Source: Closterium sp. NIES-65 | Taxonomy: Eukaryota > Streptophyta > Zygnematophyceae > Desmidiales > Closteriaceae | Assembly (NCBI GenBank): GCA_948144175.1 | Contig: CANXME010000095.1 | Location: 1,426,001-1,490,000, forward strand | Direction: 5' to 3' | DNA: 64,000 nt | Part shown: in pieces, positions 1-9,876 of the stretch | Layout of the letters: every line of letters begins with the position of its first letter | How positions within the stretch are numbered: the first letter of the stretch is position 1 | Program-made: the position numbers and the translations under genes | The notes under the pieces: model-generated | Database searches by the model: none | Seen by the model: only the letters and a program-made list of their open reading frames with translations | What the model was told of the DNA's origin: nothing

Positions 1-3000
1 AGTCGCAACTGACCACGCTGCTGCAGCTCACGAGCAAGGAAGTAGCGGAGAGCAATGTGCTTCGTTCTGTGCTCCAAGCGCTGCTCTCGACACAAGGCCA
101 GCATAGCCTTGTTGTCTACGTACAGCACTGGAGGAGAACGAGGCGGCTCTCCAAGGTCAGTCAGCAGGTAGGTGAGCGAGCGAAGCTCCTGTGCAGCCAT
201 GGCCCTGGCGTAGATCTCAGCCTCACAACTGGAGCCGAGAACCGAAGACGAGCGAGTAGACCGCCACGAGACAGAGCCGGAACCAAGGCTGAAGGTGTAA
301 CCCTGTGACGACCGCTGCGTAGCCTGGTCGTCAGCCCAAGAAGCGTCCGCGTGGCCGGTAAGGACCACTGGACTCCGCCCTCCAAGCACTAGCCCCATGC
401 CCGACGTACTGCACAGGTAGCGCAATACCCTCTTCGCTGCAGCCATGTGCTCCGGTCTGTGTCTCCCAGGAGCAACATAGCGTGCAAGAATGCTCAGAGG
501 GTATGCAAGGTCAGGTCGTGTGCAGGTCATCAGGTACATGAGGCAGCCAACAAGCTCTGCATACGGACCACTCGACTCTACGGACTCATCCGAAGGCAGA
601 GCTGAGAGTGAGTGGCGAGTAGGCAGAGGAGTGGCCTGAGGCGAGGAGTACGTGAAGCCGAAGCGCTGAAGGACCTGCTGCACCATGTGTGACTGAGTCA
701 AGGTAATGGTGCGGCGTGCTCTGTCCCGAGTGATCTGCAAGCCAAGGTAGCTGCGCAGTTCACCCAGGTCTGTGCACGTGTGTCTCTTCAGCAGCTCGGA
801 CTTCACGTAGGCGAGTCCAGCAGTGTCCGATGTGGCAAAGACCAAGTCGTCGACGTACACGAGGATGTAGAACGGCGGCAGGGAAGTGTCGGTGCGAAGA
901 AACAGCGACGGGTCAGCAGTAGAAGGAGCAAACCCAAGAGCCGCAAGCGTAGTCCTCAGTGTGTCGTGCCACTCACGCGGTGCCTGGCGGAGACCGTAGA
1001 CTGGCCGTCGGAGGCTCCACTGGGTGCCAGGAGGGAAAGTCCCAGTGAAGCCAGGTGGACGGCGAAGCCAGATCTCCTCGTGCAGGCTACCCTGCAAGAA
1101 CGCAGTGCTGAAGTCGAGAGAGTGAAGCTCGTAGTCGCGCTGAGCGGCTATGTGCAGCAGCACCCGAAGAGTAGTCATCTTCGGGGTGGGAGAGAAGGTC
1201 TGAAAGTAGTCGACTCCCTGCCGCTGACTGAAGCCACGAGCAACGTACCGTGCCTTGAAGACAGGTGGAGAGCCCGGCGGCCGCTTCACCCTGAAGATCC
1301 ACATGCCACTGACGATGTTCGCCCCAGGAGGGGGAACCGCGTCAACGTAGGTGCCTGTGGACTTCCAGGAAGCCATCTCTGCATCCATAGCTGCCTGCCA
1401 CTGAGAGGAGTAGGGACCCTCTACGGCCTCCGCGTAAGAACGCGGAGTCGGGATGTCTAGTGCATCCGGGTCTCCCTCAGGGGCAAGCAGTACAGACGCG
1501 AGATGAGGTGAAGCAGCCGCTAGACACTGTAACTCCTCCTGCCTGTCCTCTAGGACGTCCGTGCCAAGAGCACACTCACCCCCGACGGACGGAGGACAGA
1601 CAGACGCAGACTCAGCAACAAGACTAGCAGCGTAGTCGAGACGACAGCGAGCAGCAAAGTCGACGAGCTCAGCGACTAGAGCAGACGCAGCAGTGGACTC
1701 AAAAGAGGGGTCAGTGACGACAGTAGCAAGCAGACGCGTGACAGTGGGACTGGCAGCACGAAGAGAGTCCGACTCAGGGTCCGCAAGCGCAGGAAGAGAG
1801 GACTCAGGAGGAGAAGGCAAAGGGGCACGCAGAGGAGCAGTGGACGGACGTAAAGACATCCGGTGCGTGCCAGGGACAGGAGGAGGACGCTGACGCGAAC
1901 TGCGACCACTAGCGCGAGCAGCACGAACAGGCGACGCGGGACGAGACGCAGGCTCACGACGCTCAGCAAGACCTCCAGTAGGACCAGTGTAAGGAGATGG
2001 AGCAGGCAGTGGAGAGGAAGGCTCCAGTAGGGGCTGCGACTGGACAGGCGGTGGACCCTCTACTGGAGGAGAAAGACCAAGAACCTGCTGAAGGAGCGGA
2101 ACGAAGTACGGCCGAGGCCGCGCGGCAGCTCCAGACTCAGCAGGGACAGCACCAGCACCCTCAGCGACAGCACCAGCGCCACCCACACCTCCAGCGGCAG
2201 GACCAACAGCAGCAGGCTCAGCACGAACGCCCTCAGCAGCTCCAGCTCCAGGAGGACCTGCAGGGCCAGCAGCTCCGGGACCGGCTGCACCCGCACCCTC
2301 GACGGTCGAAGAAGCTCCAGCTCCAGCTCCAGCAGCACCTCCAGACTCAGCAGCACGCCTCCAGCGGCGAGCGAACCACTCGCGCAGCTCCTGTGGAGAG
2401 AGGGGCTCCCGGCGAGACGCAGCAGCAGGAGAAACCCCAGGCTCAGCAGCTCCAGACGCAGCACCCCCAGGCTCAGCAGCTCCCAGCTCAGCACCCCCAG
2501 GCTCAGCAGCTCCCGACCCAGCACCCCCAGACCCAGCACCTCCAGGCACAGCACCCCCCGGCTCAGCACCCCCAGGCTCCGCACCCTCCGCAGTAGCACC
2601 CTCAGGCCCAGCACCCCCAGCAGTAGCACCCCCAGGCTCAGCACCCCCGCGCACAGCACCCCCAGAGTCAGCACCCCCAGGCTCAGCACCCGCAGCAGCA
2701 CCAGAGTCACCAGTAACCTCGACCGGGTCAACGGCGTCTACCTGGGACACACCTGAGGGGGCAGGAACCTGAGGGGGGAGGGGGTCTACCGGGGGGGGAA
2801 CCGGCACAAGGAAGTCCGGGGGAGGGGGAAGGGAAGGAGTGCGGTAGGGGAAGAGACGGTAGAAGGGGACTGACTCGTCGAACGTGACGTCCTGGGAGGA
2901 CAGAACACGACGAGAGGAGGGGTGGTAAAACTGCCACCCTGGGGCGTCAGTGGGGAAGCCAAGGAAGACACAGGGAGCAGCACGAGGGGACAGCTTGTCC

Positions 3001-5780
3001 GTAGACAAGTCGCGGACAAACGCCCGAGATCCCCAGACACGGAACACAGACGCATCGCCAACCTTCCCCGTCCACAGCAAGGCTGGGGATATTGCAGGCC
3101 GAGAGACCCGGGGGTGAAGGTTGAGCTGATGCGCCGCGTACCTCACCGCAAACGGCCACAGAAAATGGGGGGCAGCCGCATGCATCATGGACGTACGAGC
3201 GACATCCATGACCATGCCAATGCGGCGCTCAGCAATCCCATTTTGCTGTGGTGAGTCCGGAAGCGTGAAGGTCTGGCGGATCCCCCGTGCACGACAGTAG
3301 TCTTGCAGAAGGCGAGAAGAGAACTCTCCGCCTCTGTCAGAGTGCAGACGCAGAACAGGAAAGTCCGAGCCGAAGCTCTTCCTGAGCTGGAGACGAGCCT
3401 CGCGGATCCAGTCGATCAGCACCTCAGTGACCGCACCCTTGCTGCGCAAGGGGAGGACTGTGGTGTAACGCGAGTAGTCGTCAACCACCAACAGGAAGTA
3501 GCGCTCGTAACCCTGCCCACGGACGGGGGCTGGGCCCCACACATCCATGTGAAGCGTCTGCAGGGGAGCCTCTGTCGGGGGGAAGTGGGAGGAGTGAGGA
3601 GTAGCCCGGAGGCGACCCTCGACACAGGGGACACAGGAAGGTCCTGGCCCGGAGGGGAGAGGAGGGAGAGACTGGGGAAGACCAGAGACAAGGACACGGG
3701 AAGCCATGCTCCGAAGACGGGGCAAGGAGGGGTGGCCAAGACGGTGGTGCCACAGGAGAGTCTCGTGAGACAGGAGGCGACAAGAACAGGGGGCAGACTC
3801 AGGACCTGACCGGGACGCAGCAGCAAGTACCTGACCCGACGCAGCCACCTGACCAGACTCAGGGACAAGAGGAGACTCAACGGTCAGGGTGTAGAGACTC
3901 GACCCCGGCCGACGTGAGAACGTGGCCAGGTGTCGGCCTGTGCGAGCCTCCGTGCAGTGGGTCACCCTCTGACGCGCAGGAGTGAACTGGTGAACACCCC
4001 CATCCTGCAGGTCCGCTCCACTCACCAAGTTCGTAGAGAACGAGGGAAGGTACAGACCCGACAGGGTGCCCGAAGGGGCAGCCGGACACGGGAGGACAGT
4101 GGAGAAGTGAGACAGGACAGGACCCCCAGAGGGGTCAGCAAGGGAGACCGCAACCGGCCTGGCGAGCGGCGAAAGGGTAGTGCGGTCTCGAAAGAAGGAG
4201 CGAGAAGCTCCGGAGTCAAGTGTGAAAGTGAGGGAGGACGAGGACGACTCAGTACCTGAGAGCGCAGTCTCACCAGTACCTGAGAGCGCAGACGCACTGG
4301 CACCTAGAGCAGCAGCCTCACAAGCACCTAGCGCAGCAGTACCAATGCCCGGGTCGGGCTGAAAACACCGGTAACCCTCATTCTCCTCACTATAATCCAC
4401 AACATACATAGCAGTAAGGATAGCATCAAAATCAAGATCAAAGATCGCTACACCAGCCCTGAGAAGCTCATCCCAGCGAGGGATCTCACTAGCCCCAGGG
4501 AACTGCTGACGCCAAGCGTCCGTCAGGCGGCCAAAGCAGCGCTGGGTGGCGTGGGCACCCCCACACTGCTCACCCGCGCGGTCGCCGGAACGAAGAACGT
4601 AGGTGCAGGGACCAGTACCCCCACCCCTCTGACGCCCAGCGTACCACTCACGAAGCTGCTGAGGCGAAGGGATGTCCCGCGAGCGCTGCTGCTGCTGCCG
4701 GTGCGAGCGCTGGCCACCACCACCGCCGCTACGCTGCTGGGTACCACCCCGACCAGCTCCACCTCCTCCACCACTACTGCCTCCTCCGCTGCCGCCTCCA
4801 CTGCCTCCACCTCCGCCGCCTCCACCTCCGCCGCTGCCTCCACCACCACCGCTGGCACCACCACCACCGTCTCCGCCGCTGCTGCCGCCACCACCACCAC
4901 CACCCCCGCCACTAGCCCCGCCGCCACCCCCACTCCCTCCGCCGCCACCGCCGCCACCGCCACCGCCCCCTCCAGCTCCACCCGCGCCCTTGCCCCCCTT
5001 GCCCTTGCTGGAGCGACGTCTCCCACTAGGGGCAGACGCCGCGCCGACCGACTCAAGACCAAGCAGGTCGGCAGCAGCAGCAGAGGCAACAGAGGGCAGC
5101 AAGGGGGAAGGAGAGCACCCCTCAAAGATGGGGGTGCGAGGGTCACCACGAGAAGCACCTACAGCGACTATGCTCTTCTCCGCTGCAAGGAGGGCCTTCT
5201 CGAGGAGGTCGACGGTGAGAGTGGTGGGACAGACTGCGAGAAAGTGGTCCCTGACGACGCGAAGGGAGTCAGGGAGGCGTGCGACTACGTAGTAGAGAGC
5301 GATGTACATGGGGGGGGGGTTCTTAGCGCAGAACTCAGCAGGAAGGGCGGCGCGGTAGCGAGTGTCACTAGTGCGGAGGTGCGTAATGAGGTCAGCGACA
5401 GTGGGAAAGGCAGAGAGGTCAGGAAAGAGGTAGGGAAGCATGAGACGGCTCAGTGCAGCAGTGGCAGGGGAGGAGTAGCGCGCAACTACAGCGTCGTACA
5501 AGGTCTGAGCACTCTTGTACTGACTAAAGTGCGCACGCTCAGAGGTAGGGAGGTGGCGACGCACAGCAAGACGTGCAGCAGCATCGCGGGTGGCCCACTT
5601 AGAGCGGACAGCGGGATCAGCATCAGCAGCAGGGGCAGGAGAGGCGCCAGAGGTGAGGTCAAAGAGAGAAAGGTCGTCAGCCCTGTCGCACTGTAATAAC
5701 AGCTGCAGGTCGTCTAACCAGACCTCAAAATCAATGGCGCGACCCTCAGCGTCAAAAGCTAGGACACTAGGGGTAGCCAT
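1..5780 (-). CDS. Copia Gag-Pol polyprotein of C1 (C-terminus off window)
   Basis: The ATG is at 5780-5778 and opens MATPSVLAFDAEGRAIDF, matching the Gag start of C2. In order along the minus strand I read: Gag capsid; a long Gly-rich tract (about 4.65-5.0 kb); a PQQLREWY module; a variant C-x13-C-x3-H-x4-C finger; an aspartic protease with LDSGAS; an integrase zinc finger and DDE core; a Gly/Ala/Pro linker with a second QELREWF module; reverse transcriptase with YVDD; and RNase H up to the edge. The codon phase at the edge equals that at the ATG, and the length differs from C2 by 21 nt (seven codons). I saw no stop in the blocks I translated, but I did not verify every codon. It is probably an intact polyprotein cut only by the window. 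Confidence 0.8.
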   Translation of the reverse strand, partial: MATPSVLAFDAEGRAIDFEVWLDDLQLLLQCDRADDLSLFDLTSGASPAPAADADPAVRSKWATRDAAARLAVRRHLPTSERAHFSQYKSAQTLYDAVVARYSSPATAALSRLMLPYLFPDLSAFPTVADLITHLRTSDTRYRAALPAEFCAKNPPPMYIALYYVVARLPDSLRVVRDHFLAVCPTTLTVDLLEKALLAAEKSIVAVGASRGDPRTPIFEGCSPSPLLPSVASAAAADLLGLESVGAASAPSGRRRSSKGKGGKGAGGAGGGGGGGGGGGGGSGGGGGASGGGGGGGGGSSGGDGGGGASGGGGGSGGGGGGGGGGSGGGSGGGSSGGGGGAGRGGTQQRSGGGGGQRSHRQQQQRSRDIPSPQQLREWYAGRQRGGGTGPCTYVLRSGDRAGEQCGGAHATQRCFGRLTDAWRQQFPGASEIPRWDELLRAGVAIFDLDFDAILTAMYVVDYSEENEGYRCFQPDPGIGTAALGACEAAALGASASALSGTGETALSGTESSSSSLTFTLDSGASRSFFRDRTTLSPLARPVAVSLADPSGGPVLSHFSTVLPCPAAPSGTLSGLYLPSFSTNLVSGADLQDGGVHQFTPARQRVTHCTEARTGRHLATFSRRPGSSLYTLTVESPLVPESGQVAASGQVLAAASRSGPESAPCSCRLLSHETLLWHHRLGHPSLPRLRSMASRVLVSGLPQSLPPLPSGPGPSCVPCVEGRLRATPHSSHFPPTEAPLQTLHMDVWGPAPVRGQGYERYFLLVVDDYSRYTTVLPLRSKGAVTEVLIDWIREARLQLRKSFGSDFPVLRLHSDRGGEFSSRLLQDYCRARGIRQTFTLPDSPQQNGIAERRIGMVMDVARTSMMHAAAPHFLWPFAVRYAAHQLNLHPRVSRPAISPALLWTGKVGDASVFRVWGSRAFVRDLSTDKLSPRAAPCVFLGFPTDAPGWQFYHPSSRRVLSSQDVTFDESVPFYRLFPYRTPSLPPPPDFLVPVPPPVDPLPPQVPAPSGVSQVDAVDPVEVTGDSGAAAGAEPGGADSGGAVRGGAEPGGATAGGAGPEGATAEGAEPGGAEPGGAVPGGAGSGGAGSGAAEPGGAELGAAEPGGAASGAAEPGVSPAAASRREPLSPQELREWFARRWRRAAESGGAAGAGAGASSTVEGAGAAGPGAAGPAGPPGAGAAEGVRAEPAAVGPAAGGVGGAGAVAEGAGAVPAESGAAARPRPYFVPLLQQVLGLSPPVEGPPPVQSQPLLEPSSPLPAPSPYTGPTGGLAERREPASRPASPVRAARASGRSSRQRPPPVPGTHRMSLRPSTAPLRAPLPSPPESSLPALADPESDSLRAASPTVTRLLATVVTDPSFESTAASALVAELVDFAARCRLDYAASLVAESASVCPPSVGGECALGTDVLEDRQEELQCLAAASPHLASVLLAPEGDPDALDIPTPRSYAEAVEGPYSSQWQAAMDAEMASWKSTGTYVDAVPPPGANIVSGMWIFRVKRPPGSPPVFKARYVARGFSQRQGVDYFQTFSPTPKMTTLRVLLHIAAQRDYELHSLDFSTAFLQGSLHEEIWLRRPPGFTGTFPPGTQWSLRRPVYGLRQAPREWHDTLRTTLAALGFAPSTADPSLFLRTDTSLPPFYILVYVDDLVFATSDTAGLAYVKSELLKRHTCTDLGELRSYLGLQITRDRARRTITLTQSHMVQQVLQRFGFTYSSPQATPLPTRHSLSALPSDESVESSGPYAELVGCLMYLMTCTRPDLAYPLSILARYVAPGRHRPEHMAAAKRVLRYLCSTSGMGLVLGGRSPVVLTGHADASWADDQATQRSSQGYTFSLGSGSVSWRSTRSSSVLGSSCEAEIYARAMAAQELRSLTYLLTDLGEPPRSPPVLYVDNKAMLALCREQRLEHRTKHIALRYFLARELQQRGQLR

Positions 5781-6733
5781 GACGACGACTGTGAAGCAGT
5801 GCAATCAGTAGGGGGGAGAGCATGCAGTGACAGTGGGACTGTGCTCACCAGGCAGGGCAGGTCGCGCAGCTCGACAGAAAAGCAGAACGGCGACCGGGCG
5901 GCTCAGGTGTACAGCGGCTCGGCTCCCGGGCGGCTCGGCGGCAGGGCGGCTCGGGTGCAGGGCGGCTCGGCTGCAGGGCGGCTCGGGTGCAGGGCGGCTC
6001 GGCTCCCGGGCGGCTCGGCTGCAGGGCGGCTCGGGTCCCGGGCGGCTCGGCTGCAGGGCGGCTCGGGTCCCGGGCGGCTCGGTGACAGGCGGCTCGGGTC
6101 GCGTAGAAGTGAGACGGGGCGGGGCCGCGTCAGGGCCGGCGGTAGGGCCGCGTAGGAGCCGGGGCAGGGCCGCGAAGGAGCCGGGGCGGGGCTGTGATAG
6201 GAGCCGGGGCAGGGCCGTGTAGGAGGCCGGCGGTGTGGCCGCGTAAGGGCCGCGTAAGGGCCGCGTAAGGGGCCGGTGCGGGGCCGCGTAAGGGCCGCGT
6301 AGGAGCCGGCGCGGAGCCGCGTAGTGGCCGGGGACGGGGCCACGAAAGGGCCGGGGCTGGGCCGCGTACGGAGCCGGCGAGGGGCCGCGTAGGAGCCGGC
6401 GGCGTGGCCTCGTAAGGGCCGCGTAAGGGCAGCGTAAGGGGCCGGCGCGTAAGGGCCGCGTAAGGGCCGGGGCGGGGCCGCGTAAGGGCCGCGTAAGGGC
6501 CGCGTAAGGGGCTGGCGTGGGGCCGCGTAAGGGCCGCGTAAGGGCCGGGGCGGGGCCGCGTAAGGAGCAGGCGGCGGGGCCGCGTAAGGAGCAGGGCGGG
6601 GCCGCGACAGAGTGGGCGGCGAGGCCGCAGAGGAGAGAGCGACTCGAGGGGTCGCAAAAAAAAATTCGCGCCTCGGGGGCGCGCTTCGGTGGGCCCAAAA
6701 ATTTCGGTCCTGGAGGGACCTAGCTCTATACCA
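5781..6733 (-). other. C1 GC-rich tandem-repeat leader with primer site
   Basis: Untranslated leader between the 5' LTR and gag. Beside the LTR the minus strand reads TGGTATAGAGCTAGG, a degenerate match to the initiator tRNA-Met primer site usual in plant copia elements. The rest is imperfect repeats around GGGCCGCGTAAG and, nearer gag, a CGGCTCGGSTGCAGGG-type unit. Long open frames across it on both strands are side effects of stop-poor GC repeats; I see no coding signal. Confidence 0.75.
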
Positions 6734-6869
6734 TGTGAAAAGAGTAAGCAGGAATGGATGAACTATGAATGAAAGCAGTACAAATATGAAACCCTAACTG
6801 GGTTGTACCCCCTATGGGATACCCCACTACAGCCTACACAGCAGTATAAGCTATAGATATGTTCTGACA
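6734..6869 (-). repeat. C1 5' LTR (136 bp)
   Basis: Read on the minus strand it starts TGTCAGAACAT and ends TTTTCACA, followed by the primer site. It shares the LTR core of the other copia elements here (GGCTGTAGTGGGGTA, then GGGTACAACCCA, then TAGGGTT). Its partner lies left of the window. Confidence 0.85.
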
Positions 6870-8075
6870 CTTGGAACCCTTTGTCAGTAACCTATGCTCG
6901 TCTAAAATCTTAAACACTGCTTCTAGATCTGCTAAGTGCTGCTGCTTGTCGCGATTGTAGACGAGAATGTCGTCGAGGTAAACTATCACGCATTTATCTA
7001 AAAGTGGCCTAAACGCCTCGTTCATGGTCATCTAAAATGTCGCTGGTGGGTTGATCAATCCGAAAGGCATTACGGTGTACTCGAATGACCCGTACCTAGT
7101 CCGAAAAGCTGTTTTGGCGCAGTCTGATGGCTCGACCCTAATCTGATGGTAACCTCCCCGTAAATATGTTTTCGAAAAAACCCGTGTTGTTCGCAGTTGG
7201 TTAATCAGTTCGTCGGCGCGGGGAATGGGGTACCGCGATTTGACTATTACCCTGTTGAGCGCTCGGTAATCGCTGCACATGCGAAACCTTCCGTCTTTTT
7301 TTTGCGTGAACAGTATCGGTGCGGCGAACGGTGACGAGCTCGGTCGGATGAATTTCTTCTCTAATAAGTAATCTAGCTACTTCCTCAGTTCGTCGAGCTC
7401 GGGTTGTGTCAGTCTGAACTGGCGCTGTACAGTTGGCTGTGCCCCCGCTTCTAATTCTATTTGGTGGTCATGTGCTCGCTGAGGTGGCAGCCCTTCCGGT
7501 AAGTCGTCGGAAAAAATCCCGGGGTATCGTTTCAACAGTTCCTGTAGTTCGGGCGGTACCGCTGCCAGCAGTTTCTTGAAATCACTCGGCTACTCTGCTC
7601 CCTCTACCACCGCAATGTCTATTGCGTACACATCAGCTCCAGCAGCGACAGCCCGTTTCATGGTGACGGCATTGACGTGTACCGTTGAAGACTCGGGCGA
7701 CTACCAGCGAGGTAGCTCAACCCAGTTACCGCTACTTCGCACAGTGCAGCTACCCGTCGTCTAATCAATCCACGGGTTATACCGTCGCAGCCAATCACGT
7801 CCCAGTAAAATGTCGTGCCCATCTAGTGTCGTTGCGAGCATTTCCTGTGTAAATTCGAAATTTCCCCCGCAGCGGACTCTGACTCTCTCCACCCTTTCCC
7901 GTATGGCCAGTGGCGTGCCGTCGACTAAGCATGCGTCTATCTCAGGTAAACAACGGCTAAGTGTCACTTGCAGTTTTCGTGCGGTTGTGGTATGAACAAA
8001 ACTCTGACTTGCTCCTCCGTCGATAAAATCTTCACTGCTGCTCCCTGTATTTTCCCGTGGATCAGTACCGGGCAA
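6870..8075 (-). pseudogene. Gypsy protease and reverse transcriptase, broken (G1)
   Basis: About 8045-7760 encodes a retropepsin-like domain with FIDGGASQSFV, a variant of the usual DSGA motif, and ILLGRDWL near its end, typical of gypsy proteases. From 7280 the reverse transcriptase begins with CSDYRALNRV and continues through YPIPR, GGYHQIRV, the fingers region, MPFGL and the catalytic YLDDILVY. A TAG stop (7030-7032) replaces the Gln expected after PATF, a CAG to TAG change. The stretch 7280-7760 is the linker and RT N-terminus in disrupted frames. The gene ends at the C1 insertion. Confidence 0.85.
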
Positions 8076-8196
8076 TCCGTCGCTGTACCCTCCTTATTCG
8101 TCCGAGTCCGATCGATAGCATGAAACGGTACTGTGACTCGGTGAGGGTCGGTGGGGTTGGGCGAGCAAGCAGTCTCTTCAGTAGTTGGCCCTATTC

Positions 8197-9374
8197 CTAC
8201 TGACTGTTGGCGTTTCCCTGCCTTGGAGACTCCCTCCCCTGCTCTGCTCCGCGGCGCCTCAGCTCCTCTGGGCATTCACTCTTGCGATGGCCCGGCCTAT
8301 TGCAAGCAAAGCATCGCCCTTTAAAAGCGCGGCAGCTGCATTCGTCGCAACGGCATGTACGGTGGCATGCTCGATCGGTCCCCGAGGAGGATGTTTGTAG
8401 TAGGACCCCGGTCTCGGACGGCGCAAAATGTTGATTTTCTCGGCGAGCGCGAGAATCTCGTTGAAGTTCGAGAGCCCGCGTAGCATGATCTCGTGCGAGA
8501 TGTCCGGCTTCAGCCCTCCGACGTAAGGGTCCACCCGCTCCGCTTCGTGCATGTAGCCGACTTGATCGCATAATGCGAGAAAACCACTCGTGTGGTCTTG
8601 AACCGACCCGAGCTGCCGCCAAGTACGCAGTATCTGACGCGCCGAAATAGAAGCCGCGATTGGCTCGAAGCGCTCCCAAAGCCCTGCGCACCACGCATCC
8701 CACGTGCTGTACTGGGCAGTTTCGCAGAATGAACTCCAGGTGACAGCTGGACCTGTGGGCCCTTCCTCTTGCGACGGTGGCTCGTAGGCGCGTGGCGACG
8801 TCACGATGAATCGCCACCAGTCCATGGCGGGGCCCCTCACCAGCGAGACAGCATATCGGATCTTCGCTGCGTCCGACTCGACGTAATTCGCGTCGAAGAA
8901 GACGTTCATCGTGAAGACCCACGCTTGAACCGTCGGACCTCCACGCTGGCTCGGGTCGAAGCAGGGCGGGCGTTGCGGCTTGAGTGGCATTGGTGCCATA
9001 ATGGCCTGATCGCCACTTGTCGCCGCGAACTCCACGTACTGACGGGCTTCACGAGGCCCCCGCGCGCTTGGTGCGACCCTGTTTCCCCCCATGCCAGGCA
9101 TCGGTTGGGCGGTGCCATCACTGGTTGCACCTGAGCGCTGTCCCACGCTGTCGTGTTGTGTTGGTGTGCCGGACGAAATGACGATCGGCTCGTCCGATTG
9201 TGCAGATGCATTTGTCGGTGCGTGTGGTGGCGCTAAAGTATTCACCATGGATTGCTGACGCGCGGAGTCACGTTCCGCCGTGAGCGTCGCAATTTCGAGC
9301 TCCGATTCTTCAACTTGGCGCACCAGACGGTCAAGTTGCTCCTGCGTCAACGTCGCGAGCGTGAATTCGGCCAT
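8197..9374 (-). pseudogene. Gypsy Gag, frameshifted (G1)
   Basis: The start at 9374 opens MAEFTLATLTQEQLDRLVRQ, a coiled-coil-like N-terminus. The body is a Ty3-type capsid (residues about 115-320, with VRGPAMDWWRF and a SARQILRTWRQLGSVQDH stretch). The first frame ends at 8259, but the nucleocapsid knuckle CFACNRPGHRKSEC is read in another frame ending near 8197. A frameshift therefore separates capsid and nucleocapsid. Canonical C-x2-C-x4-H-x4-C spacing here contrasts with the variant finger of the copia elements. Confidence 0.8.
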
Positions 9375-9555
9375 GGCGGGGGTGTCGGGCAAGCTCAGCA
9401 AGAGCCTCTGTCCTGGCCGTGCGTGCTTACGAGAGAGCACTACGAGCGGCGGTGCTGTGTCACTGAGAGACCTCTAACCCCCCAAAAATTGAGATAGTGG
9501 GGAAGCGAAGGTGTGGGTGCTGTCCGAGAAGAGATTGTAGGCTCTGAATACCAAG

Positions 9556-9745
9556 TGTTACGAATGCAATTGAGTGATCGAGCGAGGATTGCACTATCGA
9601 AGCAAGAGTACAATGAGCGAAGGCATGAGCGAAGAATATATAGCGAAACTACAGTGGTAACGGTAATGGACTGTGGTTGTCGCGCGACGGGCCTGGGACT
9701 GAGGTTTGGGAAAATGTCGAAGCGGAGGCCCGGAGCGCGGGTTAC
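9556..9745 (-). repeat. G1 5' LTR, inner part
   Basis: On the plus strand this starts TGTTACGAATGC right beside the gypsy primer site (9540-9554) and runs to the C2 target site GTTAC (9741-9745). It is continuous with 17030-17175 across C2. Together they make an LTR of about 336 bp that ends CCTTACA. Boundaries are inferred from TG...CA ends and the primer site, because the partner LTR is outside. Confidence 0.65.
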
Positions 9746-9876
9746 TGTCAGATTATTATAGCTGATGCATGTTTGTAGGCTATAGTGGGGTAGCACATAT
9801 GGGGTACAGTTTGCTAGGGTTGTATTTGTACCCAACTCTGACTTAGTCAATTCATTCCTCTGCTCATAGTTTCACA
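9746..9876 (+). repeat. C2 5' LTR (131 bp)
   Basis: It begins TGTCAGATTATTATAG and ends TAGTTTCACA. It contains GGGTACA and TGTACCC arms about 20 nt apart that could pair as a hairpin. The only difference I see from the 3' LTR is G versus T near base 16. Confidence 0.95.

Larger units (their letters stand above)
1..6869 (-). mobile_element. Ty1/copia retrotransposon C1, 3' end outside window
   Basis: Minus-strand copia element. Its 5' LTR is at 6734-6869, followed by a primer site, a GC-rich leader and a gag-pol frame that starts at 5780 and runs off the window start. Position 1 aligns with about 16562 of the intact element C2, so only about 125 nt of coding sequence plus the 3' LTR are missing. 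It lies inside the reverse transcriptase of the gypsy element G1: gypsy sequence stops at 6870 and the LTR begins with TGTCAGAAC. The target duplication cannot be checked because the other end is outside. The coding part is very close to C2, so it is probably young. Confidence 0.9.

Noticed and set aside
780..1460. 226-codon antisense frame, repeated at 15103-15783
   Set aside because: It is the complement of the copia reverse transcriptase in both C1 and C2. Its conservation is explained by the coding strand and it has no domain of its own.
4523..5158. Alanine/valine- or proline-rich proteins over the Gag glycine tract
   Set aside because: Shadow frames of GGN repeats. The real frame is Gag on the minus strand.
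5805..6698. Arg/Pro/Ala-rich frames in the copia leaders (also 10446-10655, 44721-45215, 60640-61005)
   Set aside because: Stop-poor GC repeats upstream of the gag start. The frames are not shared between families.
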